Shown here: in pieces, positions 40,801-47,953 of the stretch
Position numbering within the stretch: position 1 is the stretch's first letter
Layout of the letters: each line of letters opens with the position of its first letter
Assembly: GCF_937127095.1 (NCBI RefSeq)
Contig: NZ_CAKZLP010000008.1
Span: 1 to 64,000, forward strand
Direction: 5' to 3'
DNA length: 64,000 nucleotides
Source of the DNA: an uncultured Amphritea sp.
Lineage (GTDB): Bacteria; Pseudomonadota; Gammaproteobacteria; Pseudomonadales; Balneatricaceae
Position numbers and translations under genes: made by a program
The notes under the pieces: model-generated
Told to the model about the DNA's origin: nothing
What the model saw: only the letters and a program-made list of their open reading frames with translations
Databases searched by the model: none

Positions 40801-41224
40801 AGCTTTGCTGCCTTACAAGGTTAAGTTTGAGATCACTGAAACCTCGGCTATTGCGAATCTGGTGGAAGCGCAGCGGTTTATTAATGCCCTGAAAGCCTAT
40901 GGTTGTCAGTTTTCACTTGATGACTTCGGCAGTGGCCTCTCCTCCTTTGCGTATTTGAAAAACCTGCCGGTGGATAATCTCAAAATCGATGGCATGTTTG
41001 TTAAGGGGATTCTGGATGACGAGCTGGATCAGGCAATGGTTAAATCGATCAACGATATCGGTCATGTGATGGGTAAAACTACCATAGCTGAATTTGTCGA
41101 GAATGATGAGATTTGTGATCTGCTGCGTGAGATTGGTGTTGATTATGGGCAGGGCTACGGCCTGGGTTTACCAACCCCTCTGGATGCTCTGTTGCAGCAG
41201 GTGAGTGGCGATGATGATCGTTAG
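37898..41224 (+). CDS. MASE1-CHASE-PAS-GGDEF-EAL cyclic-di-GMP protein
   Basis: Protein of 1108 residues. An N-terminal MASE1-like membrane domain (about 1-215, eight TM segments) is followed by a periplasmic CHASE domain (about 240-500, LYSLRSLFLSSS, LEWIPRIPNERR), a TM, a PAS domain (about 550-670), a GGDEF domain (GGDEF intact near residue 754, with the product-inhibition site RAND nine residues before it) and an EAL domain. The EAL signature reads ELL; other catalytic blocks (FEITETSA, DDFGSGLSSF, LKIDGMFVKGI) are intact. It may therefore make and degrade c-di-GMP in response to an external and a PAS signal. Stands alone. Confidence 0.93.
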   Translation: MSSILHIAKSAQHRISELFCTHILPGLVYLLLAQVSIGLLSIPPSDASAVWPAAGVSIAAILLRGYRACFGLFVALMIFYADSWLDTGSTAALIRSIGLMTLLSMAAILEAAGAVWLTHRLLGGMPDLVDDKQITLFLVIIGPVASLAASLMAITTLLLFGIIGWENFFISWLTWWIGDSIGAIVVAPMLLAFFANKRSTLFSRKWAIVFPMGSLLIVIVVLFLITKNYESQERTLKFNQQAEQLHSNMKVRLDGGIEALYSLRSLFLSSSHIDAADFYSFTHHMLQRYPEIQALEWIPRIPNERRSEYENSSEIPLQIVEKGDDGELFRAPVRDYYYPVTYVEPFAENKRAFGFNVTSNPPAEDALQRARGQDSVAFTAPIRLVQESGEQKGLVAYLQVNHAGVDLGLSTEGVVAAVYRMDDFIQFVLSEHHDLAKQISVEVFDTTDSRQQIYALNHKNVNESLYWTDEYVTGGRGFRFEYRAKPEFFLHFSQWSSWIVLLGGMLFAALLGGWLLSLTGRTLRISQLVSEKTASLQHEIEERRRAEQSLLKVTKAVEFSPNMVLITLPDGEIEYTSPRFTEDTGFVPEDVIGHNINMLHFEQKGEVSYRDIWPRLINKPNWRGDIVNRKKSKGHYWAQVNIAPIYDFHGVLTNYVVTLQDITENRLISEQISYQASHDQLTALVNRREFEVRLQSLFYSQRSPGCQHAFCFLDLDQFKVVNDTCGHVAGDELLRQVASILQGRVRANDTLARLGGDEFGILLQNCPIDKARSVAEGVRDAIAEFKFCWEQQVFNIGVSIGVVAINEHSANMTEILKQADSACYTAKDAGRNRVHLYVQGNEMLARREGEMHWVSEINSALDEGRFLLYGQVIVPLQNPQLKPDVELLLRMKDREGNIVPPGAFLPAAERYQLAGRIDEWVVGNAFAWLERNFTQFSKYFGCCAINLSGGSLGDEHLKKVIIGFLESSALLPYKVKFEITETSAIANLVEAQRFINALKAYGCQFSLDDFGSGLSSFAYLKNLPVDNLKIDGMFVKGILDDELDQAMVKSINDIGHVMGKTTIAEFVENDEICDLLREIGVDYGQGYGLGLPTPLDALLQQVSGDDDR

Positions 41225-41249
41225 AGCAGAGGGCTGAGAGTTTGGGGTC

Positions 41250-42068
41250 TCAGTGCTTCAGATAGTAGCTATCATAACGTGTTAACCGGTTATGGCGGAT
41301 CATAGCATCCAGCCGCGCAACGTAGTCATCACCCAGCTCACTGTAACGGTGCAGATGTTTTATCAACGCCAGGCTATCCTGAGTGTTGCGGGCCGCCTGG
41401 CGTAACTCGGTGTAGGCTCCACCTCGACCCAGTGTCAGAAAGTAATCCTCAATCGACCCCAGTAGCGACGCATATCGTTTGACATAGATTGCCTCACCAT
41501 CGCGTCGCTGACGGGCCATAATCCGTGCTTCCGTAGGGTCAAATGACCAGACACCAAAGACATTATTCGCCTGGACAAAAAACCGCGAACTACCCCAGCC
41601 GGTCTCAATGGCTGCCTGCGCCAGAATCAGGCTGTTGGGAAAACTGACCATGCGCCGGCGCAGCTGTGTTGGCGATTCCGCATCGTATTCTGCCATAAGC
41701 CGGTCCAGCCAGGCCTGGTCGGCGCTACTGATACTGGATGCTGACAGCAACTGCACCAATTTGTCACGTCGCTGTTGTAGCTGCTGTTTGCTGATCAGGA
41801 TAGCTGGCAGCAGCAGCGCCACAAAACGTTGCTTCTTGTCGGCAACCGGTAGCTTAGCCAGTGATACCACCGAGGTGTAAGCCACCGCTTTGACCGGATT
41901 GCTCAGAGGGACAATATCTGCCGGTGTTTTCAGGCGTTTGTAGGTGACAGAAATATCACTCGGGTTACGCTGATCGCCAATCTGTACCAGTGCGCCAAAA
42001 CCAAACATCAGCGCGGCGATAAACAACAATACGGTTTGTAACGGAGCCTGGTCTGATTTTGAGTGCAT
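41250..42068 (-). CDS. Bax-like glucosaminidase-domain protein
   Basis: Protein of 272 residues with a signal anchor (about 9-25) and a C-terminal glucosaminidase-type domain: SLILAQAAIETGWGSSRFFVQANNVFGVWSF has the catalytic glutamate. Related to E. coli Bax; such proteins act on peptidoglycan. The start is ATG 42068 (MHSKSD), seven bases after the epmB stop with AGGAA about ten bases upstream; the frame extends back inside epmB but that part is not real coding. Confidence 0.85.
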   Translation of the reverse strand: MHSKSDQAPLQTVLLFIAALMFGFGALVQIGDQRNPSDISVTYKRLKTPADIVPLSNPVKAVAYTSVVSLAKLPVADKKQRFVALLLPAILISKQQLQQRRDKLVQLLSASSISSADQAWLDRLMAEYDAESPTQLRRRMVSFPNSLILAQAAIETGWGSSRFFVQANNVFGVWSFDPTEARIMARQRRDGEAIYVKRYASLLGSIEDYFLTLGRGGAYTELRQAARNTQDSLALIKHLHRYSELGDDYVARLDAMIRHNRLTRYDSYYLKH

Positions 42069-42075
42069 CGGTTGT

Positions 42076-43086
42076 CTATTCCTGATCAGCAAATAACAGC
42101 GTTTTAGCCCTTCGTCCGGGAATTTCACGGGCCAGTTTCGGCACCAGATAACCCGGAAGCAGATCCTGCAGTTGCCCCAGCAACTGTTTTGCTTCGTCAT
42201 CCGGCAGGTCAAAGTGCGCCGCGCCTTTGACCGGATCAAAGGTGAACAGGTAATAGGGTAGTACGCCGATATCGAACAATTTTTCACTGAGCTCTTTAAG
42301 GGTGTCGATGTTGTCATTGACGCCCCGCAGCAGCACCGCCTGATTGAGCACGGTGACACCGGCCTGTTTCAGGCGTTGCACCGCCGCCGCAACACTATCA
42401 TCCAGCTCTTGTGGATGGTTGCTGTGGATTACAGTCACCACTTTAAAGCGGCTTTGCTGCAGTATGCGAGTGAGTGATTCCGTAATCCGTTGTGGCAGAA
42501 CCACCGGCAGCCGGCTGTGAATGCGCAACCGGGTCAGGTGTGGAATCTGCTCAAGGTCAGTGATTAGCTGCTGTAAACGGGCATCATTCGAGACCAGCGG
42601 GTCGCCCCCGGAAAAAATAACCTCAGTGATACTGGCATCGGCAGCAATATAATCGAGGATTCCCTGCCACTGTTGCGGCCCCAGACGGTTTTCAGCATAG
42701 GGGAAGTGGCGTCGAAAACAGTAACGACAATTAATCGCACAGGCACCAGTGAGTATCACCAGCACCCGGCCATTGTATTTATGAATCAGTCCGTTCACCG
42801 GATTGCTGTGCATCTCCTCCAGCGGGTCGCGGATAAACCCGGGAACATCATTGAGCTCTTCGCCGAGAGGGAGTACCTGACGTAATAGCGGATCATCGGG
42901 GTTGCCTTTTTCGATGCGCTCCAGCCAGGGCCTGGGAATGCGCATAGCAAACTCCAGGCTGGCGCGATCGGCACCTTCCAGCAGTGAGTCCGGCAGTTGC
43001 AGGTAACGAATCAGCGCTTTCGGACTGTCTAAGGTCTGGCTCAGGAGGGCCTGCCAGGCGTCCGGTAACGGCATAGATGAGTTCAT
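42076..43086 (-). CDS. epmB: EF-P beta-lysylation protein EpmB (lysine 2,3-aminomutase)
   Basis: Radical-SAM, PLP-dependent aminomutase of 336 residues that converts lysine to beta-lysine for EF-P. The cluster motif is [18 protein letters not shown]; the [23 protein letters not shown] region matches E. coli EpmB. The start is set at ATG 43086 ([12 protein letters not shown]); an in-frame TTG at 43131 would add 15 residues that overlap the divergent efp promoter region. Divergent from efp with 110 bases between them. Confidence 0.95.
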   Translation of the reverse strand: MNSSMPLPDAWQALLSQTLDSPKALIRYLQLPDSLLEGADRASLEFAMRIPRPWLERIEKGNPDDPLLRQVLPLGEELNDVPGFIRDPLEEMHSNPVNGLIHKYNGRVLVILTGACAINCRYCFRRHFPYAENRLGPQQWQGILDYIAADASITEVIFSGGDPLVSNDARLQQLITDLEQIPHLTRLRIHSRLPVVLPQRITESLTRILQQSRFKVVTVIHSNHPQELDDSVAAAVQRLKQAGVTVLNQAVLLRGVNDNIDTLKELSEKLFDIGVLPYYLFTFDPVKGAAHFDLPDDEAKQLLGQLQDLLPGYLVPKLAREIPGRRAKTLLFADQE

Positions 43087-43196
43087 ATCAGAATAATTTC
43101 GCTGGAAAATTTGCTCGCATTCTCCTTTCAAGTAGAATGTGTGTCAATTTTGCGGTGGCTACGGTTCACCTGAGTCTAATCTATTTCGAGATCGAT

Positions 43197-43760
43197 ATGG
43201 CAAATTACGCATCCAACCAGTTTAAAAACGGCCTGAAAGTGATGATCGAGTCTGATCCTTGCTCCATGGTAGACGTTGAGTTCGTTAAACCAGGTAAAGG
43301 CCAGGCCTTCACCCGGGTTAAACTGAAAAACCTGCTCACTGGCCGTACCTGGGAGCGGACCTTCAAATCGAACGAAACAGCAGAAAGTGCAGATGTCATG
43401 GATACTGATATGGAGTATCTCTACAGCGATGGCGAGATGTGGCACTTTATGGACCCAACCAGCTATGAGCAGGTCGCTGCCGATAAAACCGCTATTGGCG
43501 ATGCGCACCTGTGGCTGAAGGAACAGGATAAGTGTCAGGTCACCCTGTGGAATAACAACCCTATATCCGTAACACCGCCAAACTTTGTTGAGCTGGAAGT
43601 TATTGAAACTGATCCGGGCCTTAAAGGCGATACCGCTCAGGGCGGCTCTAAACCCGCCAAGCTGCAATCCGGTGCTGTCGTGCGTGTGCCGCTGTTTATT
43701 GAGCAGGGCGATGTGCTGAAGATTGATACCCGCAGTGGCGAGTACGTGTCCCGCGCTTAA
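43197..43760 (+). CDS. efp: Elongation factor P
   Basis: Protein of 187 residues, normal length, that rescues ribosomes stalled at polyproline. The modified lysine lies in the loop [10 protein letters not shown]. The C-terminus RSGEYVSRA is typical. The start is ATG 43197 (MANYASNQF), matching E. coli EF-P; the frame is open for 40 codons upstream but without homology. Confidence 0.98.
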   Translation: MANYASNQFKNGLKVMIESDPCSMVDVEFVKPGKGQAFTRVKLKNLLTGRTWERTFKSNETAESADVMDTDMEYLYSDGEMWHFMDPTSYEQVAADKTAIGDAHLWLKEQDKCQVTLWNNNPISVTPPNFVELEVIETDPGLKGDTAQGGSKPAKLQSGAVVRVPLFIEQGDVLKIDTRSGEYVSRA

Positions 43761-43833
43761 ATAATGGTTTGAGCGCTATTGCGCTTGTTCTCACTGGGCT
43801 TTTAACGCGTTCAATTCAATTTTTACTATTTCA

Positions 43834-43857
43834 ATGGCAGCCACGGCTGCCATTTTT
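43834..43857 (+). terminator. Rho-independent terminator after efp
   Basis: ATGGCAGCC and GGCTGCCAT form a tight stem (inner pairs open into the loop) followed by TTTTT. It lies 73 bases after the efp stop and before epmA, suggesting separate or only partly linked transcription. Confidence 0.8.
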
Positions 43858-43933
43858 ATGTACAGGATGTACGGTATGCCGCGGGCGCATGGATGGGTAA
43901 CAGCGGCGCTTTTTCATTTATGAGTAATCCCCG

Positions 43934-44905
43934 ATGACTGAGTTATGGCAGGCGACAGCACCGATTGAAAATCTGCGCAAACGGGCACAGATCTTTGCGC
44001 AGATACGTGAGTTTTTTGCTGCGCGGGATGTGCTGGAGGTGGAAACCCCCCTGATGACCTCGGCGGCGGTGAGTGACCCCTATATCGATACCATCGAGTG
44101 TCGCTACCATCCGTTACCTGGACAGCAGGAGCAGGCCCGCTATCTGCAAAGTTCGCCAGAGTATGCGATGAAGCGGCTGCTGGCGTCCGGCAGCGGCGCG
44201 ATCTACCAGATCTGTAAAGCGTTTCGCAACGGCGAATGCGGTCGTCGCCATAACCCGGAATTTACCATGCTCGAGTGGTATCGTCCCGGCTTTTATCACC
44301 ATCAGTTGATGGATGAGGTTGAAGCGCTGGTGGGGCCGGTTATTGGCATGGCTGGGTTTCAGCGTATCAGCTATAACGAACTGTTTCGGCAATACCTCCA
44401 GCTTGACCTGCAAACCGCGACGGTTAACGAGCTGGCAGCTATAACCCGTCAGCATATTGACATTCAAATGGACGATGATAACCGCGACAACTGGCTGAAT
44501 CTGCTGATGTCTCATGTGATTGAGCCGCAGCTGGCCGATAAAGGCGCGGTGTTCGTTTACGATTATCCAGCCAGTCAGGCTGCCCTGTCACGTATTGCTG
44601 AAGACGATAATGGTCAGCCGGTAGCGTGCCGTTTCGAACTGTTTATCGCCGGAGTGGAGTTAGCTAACGGCTACTACGAACTCACCGATGCGGCAGAACA
44701 GGCAAAACGCTTTGCTAAGGATATCGCCCAAAGACAAACCGAGGGATTACCGCTCAGACCGACTGATGGCTTGCTGGTTGAGGCGCTGGAAAACGGTATG
44801 CCTGAGTGCGCCGGGGTCGCGATGGGGCTTGATCGTTTAGTCATGTTAGCCCTGGGAACGGAGCAGATTAGTGATGTGATCGCTCTGCCGTTTGATCGGG
44901 CTTGA
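43934..44905 (+). CDS. epmA: EF-P--(R)-beta-lysine ligase
   Basis: Class II lysyl-tRNA-synthetase paralogue of 323 residues without the anticodon domain. It attaches beta-lysine to EF-P. Motif 2 (CKAFRNGECGRRHNPEFTMLEWYRPG) and motif 3 (CAGVAMGLDRLVMLALG) are intact. With epmB and efp it completes the beta-lysylation set; the EpmC hydroxylase is not in the window. Confidence 0.97.
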   Translation: MTELWQATAPIENLRKRAQIFAQIREFFAARDVLEVETPLMTSAAVSDPYIDTIECRYHPLPGQQEQARYLQSSPEYAMKRLLASGSGAIYQICKAFRNGECGRRHNPEFTMLEWYRPGFYHHQLMDEVEALVGPVIGMAGFQRISYNELFRQYLQLDLQTATVNELAAITRQHIDIQMDDDNRDNWLNLLMSHVIEPQLADKGAVFVYDYPASQAALSRIAEDDNGQPVACRFELFIAGVELANGYYELTDAAEQAKRFAKDIAQRQTEGLPLRPTDGLLVEALENGMPECAGVAMGLDRLVMLALGTEQISDVIALPFDRA

Positions 44906-44916
44906 TAAGAGCTGTG

Positions 44917-44985
44917 GCTAGATCGCCGCTTCGCGGCTGGCTAGTGGTTAGAACGTCGCTTCGCGACTGCTAGAAAAAGCGTAAA
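44917..44985. repeat. Dispersed hairpin repeat, copy 3 (inverted)
   Basis: Read on the minus strand this starts CTTTTTCTAGCA and contains GTCGC-GAA-GCGAC and GCCGC-GAA-GCGGC, each bracketed by CTAG-like linkers. It is the same family as copies 1, 2, 4 and 5 but in reverse orientation. It begins 11 bases after the epmA stop. Confidence 0.85.
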
Positions 44986-45047
44986 GAGCGAACTGCGGAG
45001 GGGGACTTACGGTTGGTTTTTTAGGAATCAGAATTTAGGGTGGGTTG

Positions 45048-45074
45048 GTCTGCTTTGTGCCAATAGCGGACATG
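45048..45074. repeat. 27-bp GTCYGC hairpin element, left copy
   Basis: A 27-base element beginning GTCTGCTTTGTG and ending AGCGGACATG, with arms that pair imperfectly. A second copy in the same orientation is at 47584-47610 (22 of 27 positions equal). The two copies bracket the AT-rich accessory segment. Confidence 0.7.
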
Positions 45075-45411
45075 CTCACCAGTGATTGATACGACGTGGT
45101 AAAGCTTTTCTTAATCCTTCAAGAACTTTGCTCCAACCAATTCGTTTTTTCCAAAGTTTGCCGTTTACCCAAACGTTGTAGCAATCAACACGGTTACTGC
45201 GATATAGTTCAATTCGATGGGTAAGTGGAACCCGTTGTAGTCTGTAATTTTGATTAGCCTGCGCAGCTCGGGTAACTCAGACGGATATTCAGGATGAATA
45301 CCATAAATCCTTTTTTCCTCTCTGACAGATCCTGCCTTTGCATATTTAGTCTCATATTCCTGATACTTACGGCTTCTGCGATACTTCTTTTGCCCATCCT
45401 TACATATAAAT
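45075..45411 (-). pseudogene. Frameshifted remnant of an unknown gene
   Basis: Two minus-strand frames join into one protein-like sequence with a shift near 45235-45250. The upstream part reads ...KYRRSRKYQEYETKYAKAG then SVREEKRIYGIHPEYPSELP. The downstream part reads THRIELYRSNRVDCYNVW, then VNGKLWKKRIGWSKVLEG, LRKALPRRINHW and a stop near 45079. Amino-acid texture is natural in both parts, but no start codon is visible at the 5' end (an in-frame TAA sits at about 45415) and one frameshift interrupts it. No family was recognised. It could also be a sequencing indel in a real small gene. Confidence 0.5.
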
Positions 45412-45414
45412 ACA

Positions 45415-45449
45415 CCTTACAAGATAGCAAACCTTGCAAGCTTGTAAGG
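45415..45449. repeat. 9-bp inverted repeat upstream of the AT-rich gene
   Basis: CCTTACAAG (45415-45423) and CTTGTAAGG (45441-45449) are perfect complements around a 17-base loop. It lies 18 bases before the ATG of the AT-rich gene and may be an operator or a folded recombination site. Confidence 0.6.
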
Positions 45450-45467
45450 GCTCAATAATAAATTGTT

Positions 45468-47489
45468 ATGCGGATAGTCGTGAATGGAGTTCATTTGTCT
45501 ACTGAAAGTAAAATAATCGAAAAATCACTAAAATATGTTTCTTATTTGCAAAAAGGGAATCAACCTCGGAACCATAAGGAAGCTTTAAAATATTTCGTGA
45601 TGTTTTTGAATACAATCGAAGAACTATCAAAAAATAAAAAACGCTATTCCATCAAAGTTGGCATCAACACACCTGAAGGAAAAAAAGAAGTTAACCTTCT
45701 AGACGATTGTGGTTTTGTATTGCATCATTTATATCCAATTATATTAACTTATTCTGATTTAGAAAAATTCGATCAATATTTTAAAATAACAACCAAGTTT
45801 CTAGAGTCGTCTCATGTCTCTTCTATATCAAAAACATACATAATAGATTTTGAGAATAAGAACTTTAAAGAGAAAATAGAAGAATCATTCGCAATAAGTT
45901 CTCAAGGTTTAGCAGCACTAAATGCTAGGCTAAAATTCAGTCGTATCGCACTTTCAAGTTCGGATAATGAGATATTTGGCGATAAAAATTCTATACGTAA
46001 TGTTTTTTCAAAATACGTTTCTAAAGCTATTGAATTCTTTGTCTATAAGGGACAATTCATACAGGCAAGTGATTTCTTGAATGAGTTTCTAGATACTGCA
46101 AGCTCATCAATTGAAAAGTCTGTTTTAGTAAGCTCTATCGTGTCTCACAACGCTTCATATAACTTAAGAAGTCGAGCTGAACTTAATTCCTTTATAGAAG
46201 AGTATGAAGAGTTAATAAGCGATGAAGATTTAGAATATTTAAAAACCACTGTAAATTCTGAAGCGGGAGGAGTTGAAGTACATGGCTTTTCATTTGGTAA
46301 TGGGACGTTATCAATAAACTCGACAAAAGATAAAAACGTTGTAACGCTAATACGTTTTTCAATTCCATCTGTTTGTTATAGTGTTGACAGTCAAGTCATT
46401 GAAATTGATGATAAATTAGAAATTATGTTATCTCCTGTATCAGCTTTTTGGGCTGACCCCATGTTTAGAATTATGAGCGGGTGGAATATAGCAAATATGG
46501 GGTGGAGCCACTTTTGTGATATTGAACCTGAAGAGGGGAAGAATTATACCCATATTCTTATTGCGATTAGAGAACTATATACACCTGATGTTAAATTAAA
46601 TGAAAATAGCTATGACAATATAGATTTTTCAGAAAAAGAAGCCTTAATTGGGCGTACTTACTACCCACATAAAGAATTTGTTGTTAAGACTCTTTTATCA
46701 AATTTAACCGCGCTACAAAAGCATATAGAAATAGACAAAAAAGATATAAATGTAAATATGTTCTCTAATTATTTTGTTCAACATATAAATGAAATAACTA
46801 GAGAGAATATACATCACAAATTGTACGCAATAACAAATCCTGATTCTTACTCTAAGACTCTAACCAGATTTGTTGAAAGGCTTAATAGTGTAAATTTGGC
46901 TGATGCATTTATTGATATTCGAGAATTGATGCTCACAACCAAAATTGAAACTGAAAAAAGTTTAAAAGAATTCGTTTTTAGGTGTGTAGATCTATTTGTT
47001 AAGCATAATATAGAAAATCATGGTGGCTACAAATATTTATGGAAGAACGATGTAAATGGCAAACAGATTCCTTGCCGCGAACCAGAAACGCAACCTTATA
47101 TATTTAGCCATTTAAGAGCAATTTTCGATTTTATGGGAATACAAATTTCCCGAGAAGTAGAAAGCTCAAATGGAGAGGTGGATTTCTTAGTTTCGTTTAC
47201 TAATAGCCAAAATAAACTACTCAAACTTTGCGTTGAATTAAAATTAGCCCATGCCGAAAATGTTGAGAAAGGTTTAACTAAGCAATTACCCGCTTATTTG
47301 AAAGGTGAACGTTGTAAATATGGTGTTTATTTGGTTCTTTGGTACAAATGTGAGTTATTTGATCGACCAACAAAGTATAATTCTTTGGATGAATTGGAAG
47401 CTCAACTTAATAAAATAAATGCTAATAAAAACATATCTAATCTTATTATTGATTGTACTAAGCCCGTATCTCCTTCGAAGTTGAGGTGA
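45468..47489 (+). CDS. Unknown AT-rich protein with PD-(D/E)XK nuclease-like C-terminus
   Basis: Protein of 673 residues from a gene much richer in A and T than its neighbours (many AAA, ATA, TTA codons). No family was recognised for residues 1-560: a helical first part is followed by a beta-rich middle (about 265-400). The last 110 residues look like a PD-(D/E)XK nuclease: a glutamate in REPETQPYIFSHLRAIF, then GEVDFLVSF, then VELKLAHAENV and LTKQLPAYL. That order (E, D, ExK, then Q) fits restriction-type nucleases. The ATG is in GTTATGCGG, right at a cassette-like boundary; Shine-Dalgarno weak. Likely acquired, perhaps a one-gene defence system; this is inference. Confidence 0.6.
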   Translation: MRIVVNGVHLSTESKIIEKSLKYVSYLQKGNQPRNHKEALKYFVMFLNTIEELSKNKKRYSIKVGINTPEGKKEVNLLDDCGFVLHHLYPIILTYSDLEKFDQYFKITTKFLESSHVSSISKTYIIDFENKNFKEKIEESFAISSQGLAALNARLKFSRIALSSSDNEIFGDKNSIRNVFSKYVSKAIEFFVYKGQFIQASDFLNEFLDTASSSIEKSVLVSSIVSHNASYNLRSRAELNSFIEEYEELISDEDLEYLKTTVNSEAGGVEVHGFSFGNGTLSINSTKDKNVVTLIRFSIPSVCYSVDSQVIEIDDKLEIMLSPVSAFWADPMFRIMSGWNIANMGWSHFCDIEPEEGKNYTHILIAIRELYTPDVKLNENSYDNIDFSEKEALIGRTYYPHKEFVVKTLLSNLTALQKHIEIDKKDINVNMFSNYFVQHINEITRENIHHKLYAITNPDSYSKTLTRFVERLNSVNLADAFIDIRELMLTTKIETEKSLKEFVFRCVDLFVKHNIENHGGYKYLWKNDVNGKQIPCREPETQPYIFSHLRAIFDFMGIQISREVESSNGEVDFLVSFTNSQNKLLKLCVELKLAHAENVEKGLTKQLPAYLKGERCKYGVYLVLWYKCELFDRPTKYNSLDELEAQLNKINANKNISNLIIDCTKPVSPSKLR

Positions 47490-47490
47490 T

Positions 47491-47585
47491 AATAGGCGTT
47501 CAAACGGGAAAATAACAGCTGGTTGTTGTTCGTGCCTCACTCCTTATAGCCAGCTATTATTTGCCGCTTAACGTGGCGTTAATGT
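47491..47585. other. attC-like imperfect hairpin after the AT-rich gene
   Basis: Starting just past the stop, GTTCAAACGG... (47498-47522) pairs imperfectly, with bulged bases, with 47550-47572 ending GCCGCTTAAC. Then comes a 4-5-base spacer and GGCGTTAATG. This order (L''-loop-L'-spacer-GCGTTA) is that of integron attC sites. The outer left core is poorly matched and the core GTTAATG departs from GTTRRRY, so it may be a relic or a look-alike. Confidence 0.45.
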
Positions 47586-47610
47586 CCGCTTTGTGTCGAA
47601 AGCGGACATC
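47584..47610. repeat. 27-bp GTCYGC hairpin element, right copy
   Basis: GTCCGCTTT-GTGTCG-AAAGCGGAC is a perfect inverted repeat (extended to 11 bp with the outer AT). It matches the left copy at 45048 in 22 of 27 positions and in the same direction. No T-run, so not a standard terminator. Confidence 0.7.
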
Positions 47611-47620
47611 TGGTGCCTGT

Positions 47621-47726
47621 TCTTTTTCTAGCAAGTAAAACGAAGTTTTACGTCTAACGACTAGCAAGCTGCGACGCAATATCTTGCTTGTTCGCCGCTA
47701 CGCGACCCACCAGAAAAAGCGTAAAG
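47621..47726. repeat. Dispersed hairpin repeat, copy 4 (full element with inverted ends)
   Basis: Begins CTTTTTCTAGCAAG and ends CCAGAAAAAGCG, so the ends are inverted copies. Inside are GTAAAAC-GAA-GTTTTAC (47635-47651) and a second, decayed hairpin (GCTGCGACGC). Its first 53 bases (47622-47674) are identical to 49153-49205 on the far side of the pilin gene. Confidence 0.85.
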
Positions 47727-47953
47727 AAAAACCCATGAGTTTGTTATAAAAAATTGCCCTGTGACATGAAAGGGTGTTGTTCTGGAAGCTGAGTGCTTGA
47801 AGCTTGGCGGGCAGGCCGTTACCTTTTAGTCAGTGTGTCTTTGAATAACGAGAAGAATTAGTAGCCCGTGTGAGCAGTGTTTAGCTGATCGCGTTTGATG
47901 CAGTAGACCTCTCAGCTATTGATTTGTTGTAAGTAAAGATGGCAGGGCCTGAT

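Noticed and set aside
41250..42359. Longer bax-like frame reaching into epmB
   Set aside because: The extra 97 codons overlap epmB in another frame and have unnatural composition; ATG 42068 has a Shine-Dalgarno and signal anchor.
45254..45439. Independent 61-codon minus-strand gene
   Set aside because: It is out of frame with the better protein-like sequence in the same place, which is described as the frameshifted remnant.
47584..47610. Terminator for the AT-rich gene
   Set aside because: The stem is perfect but no T-run follows, and a second copy in the same direction at 45048 is not at a gene end on the plus strand.
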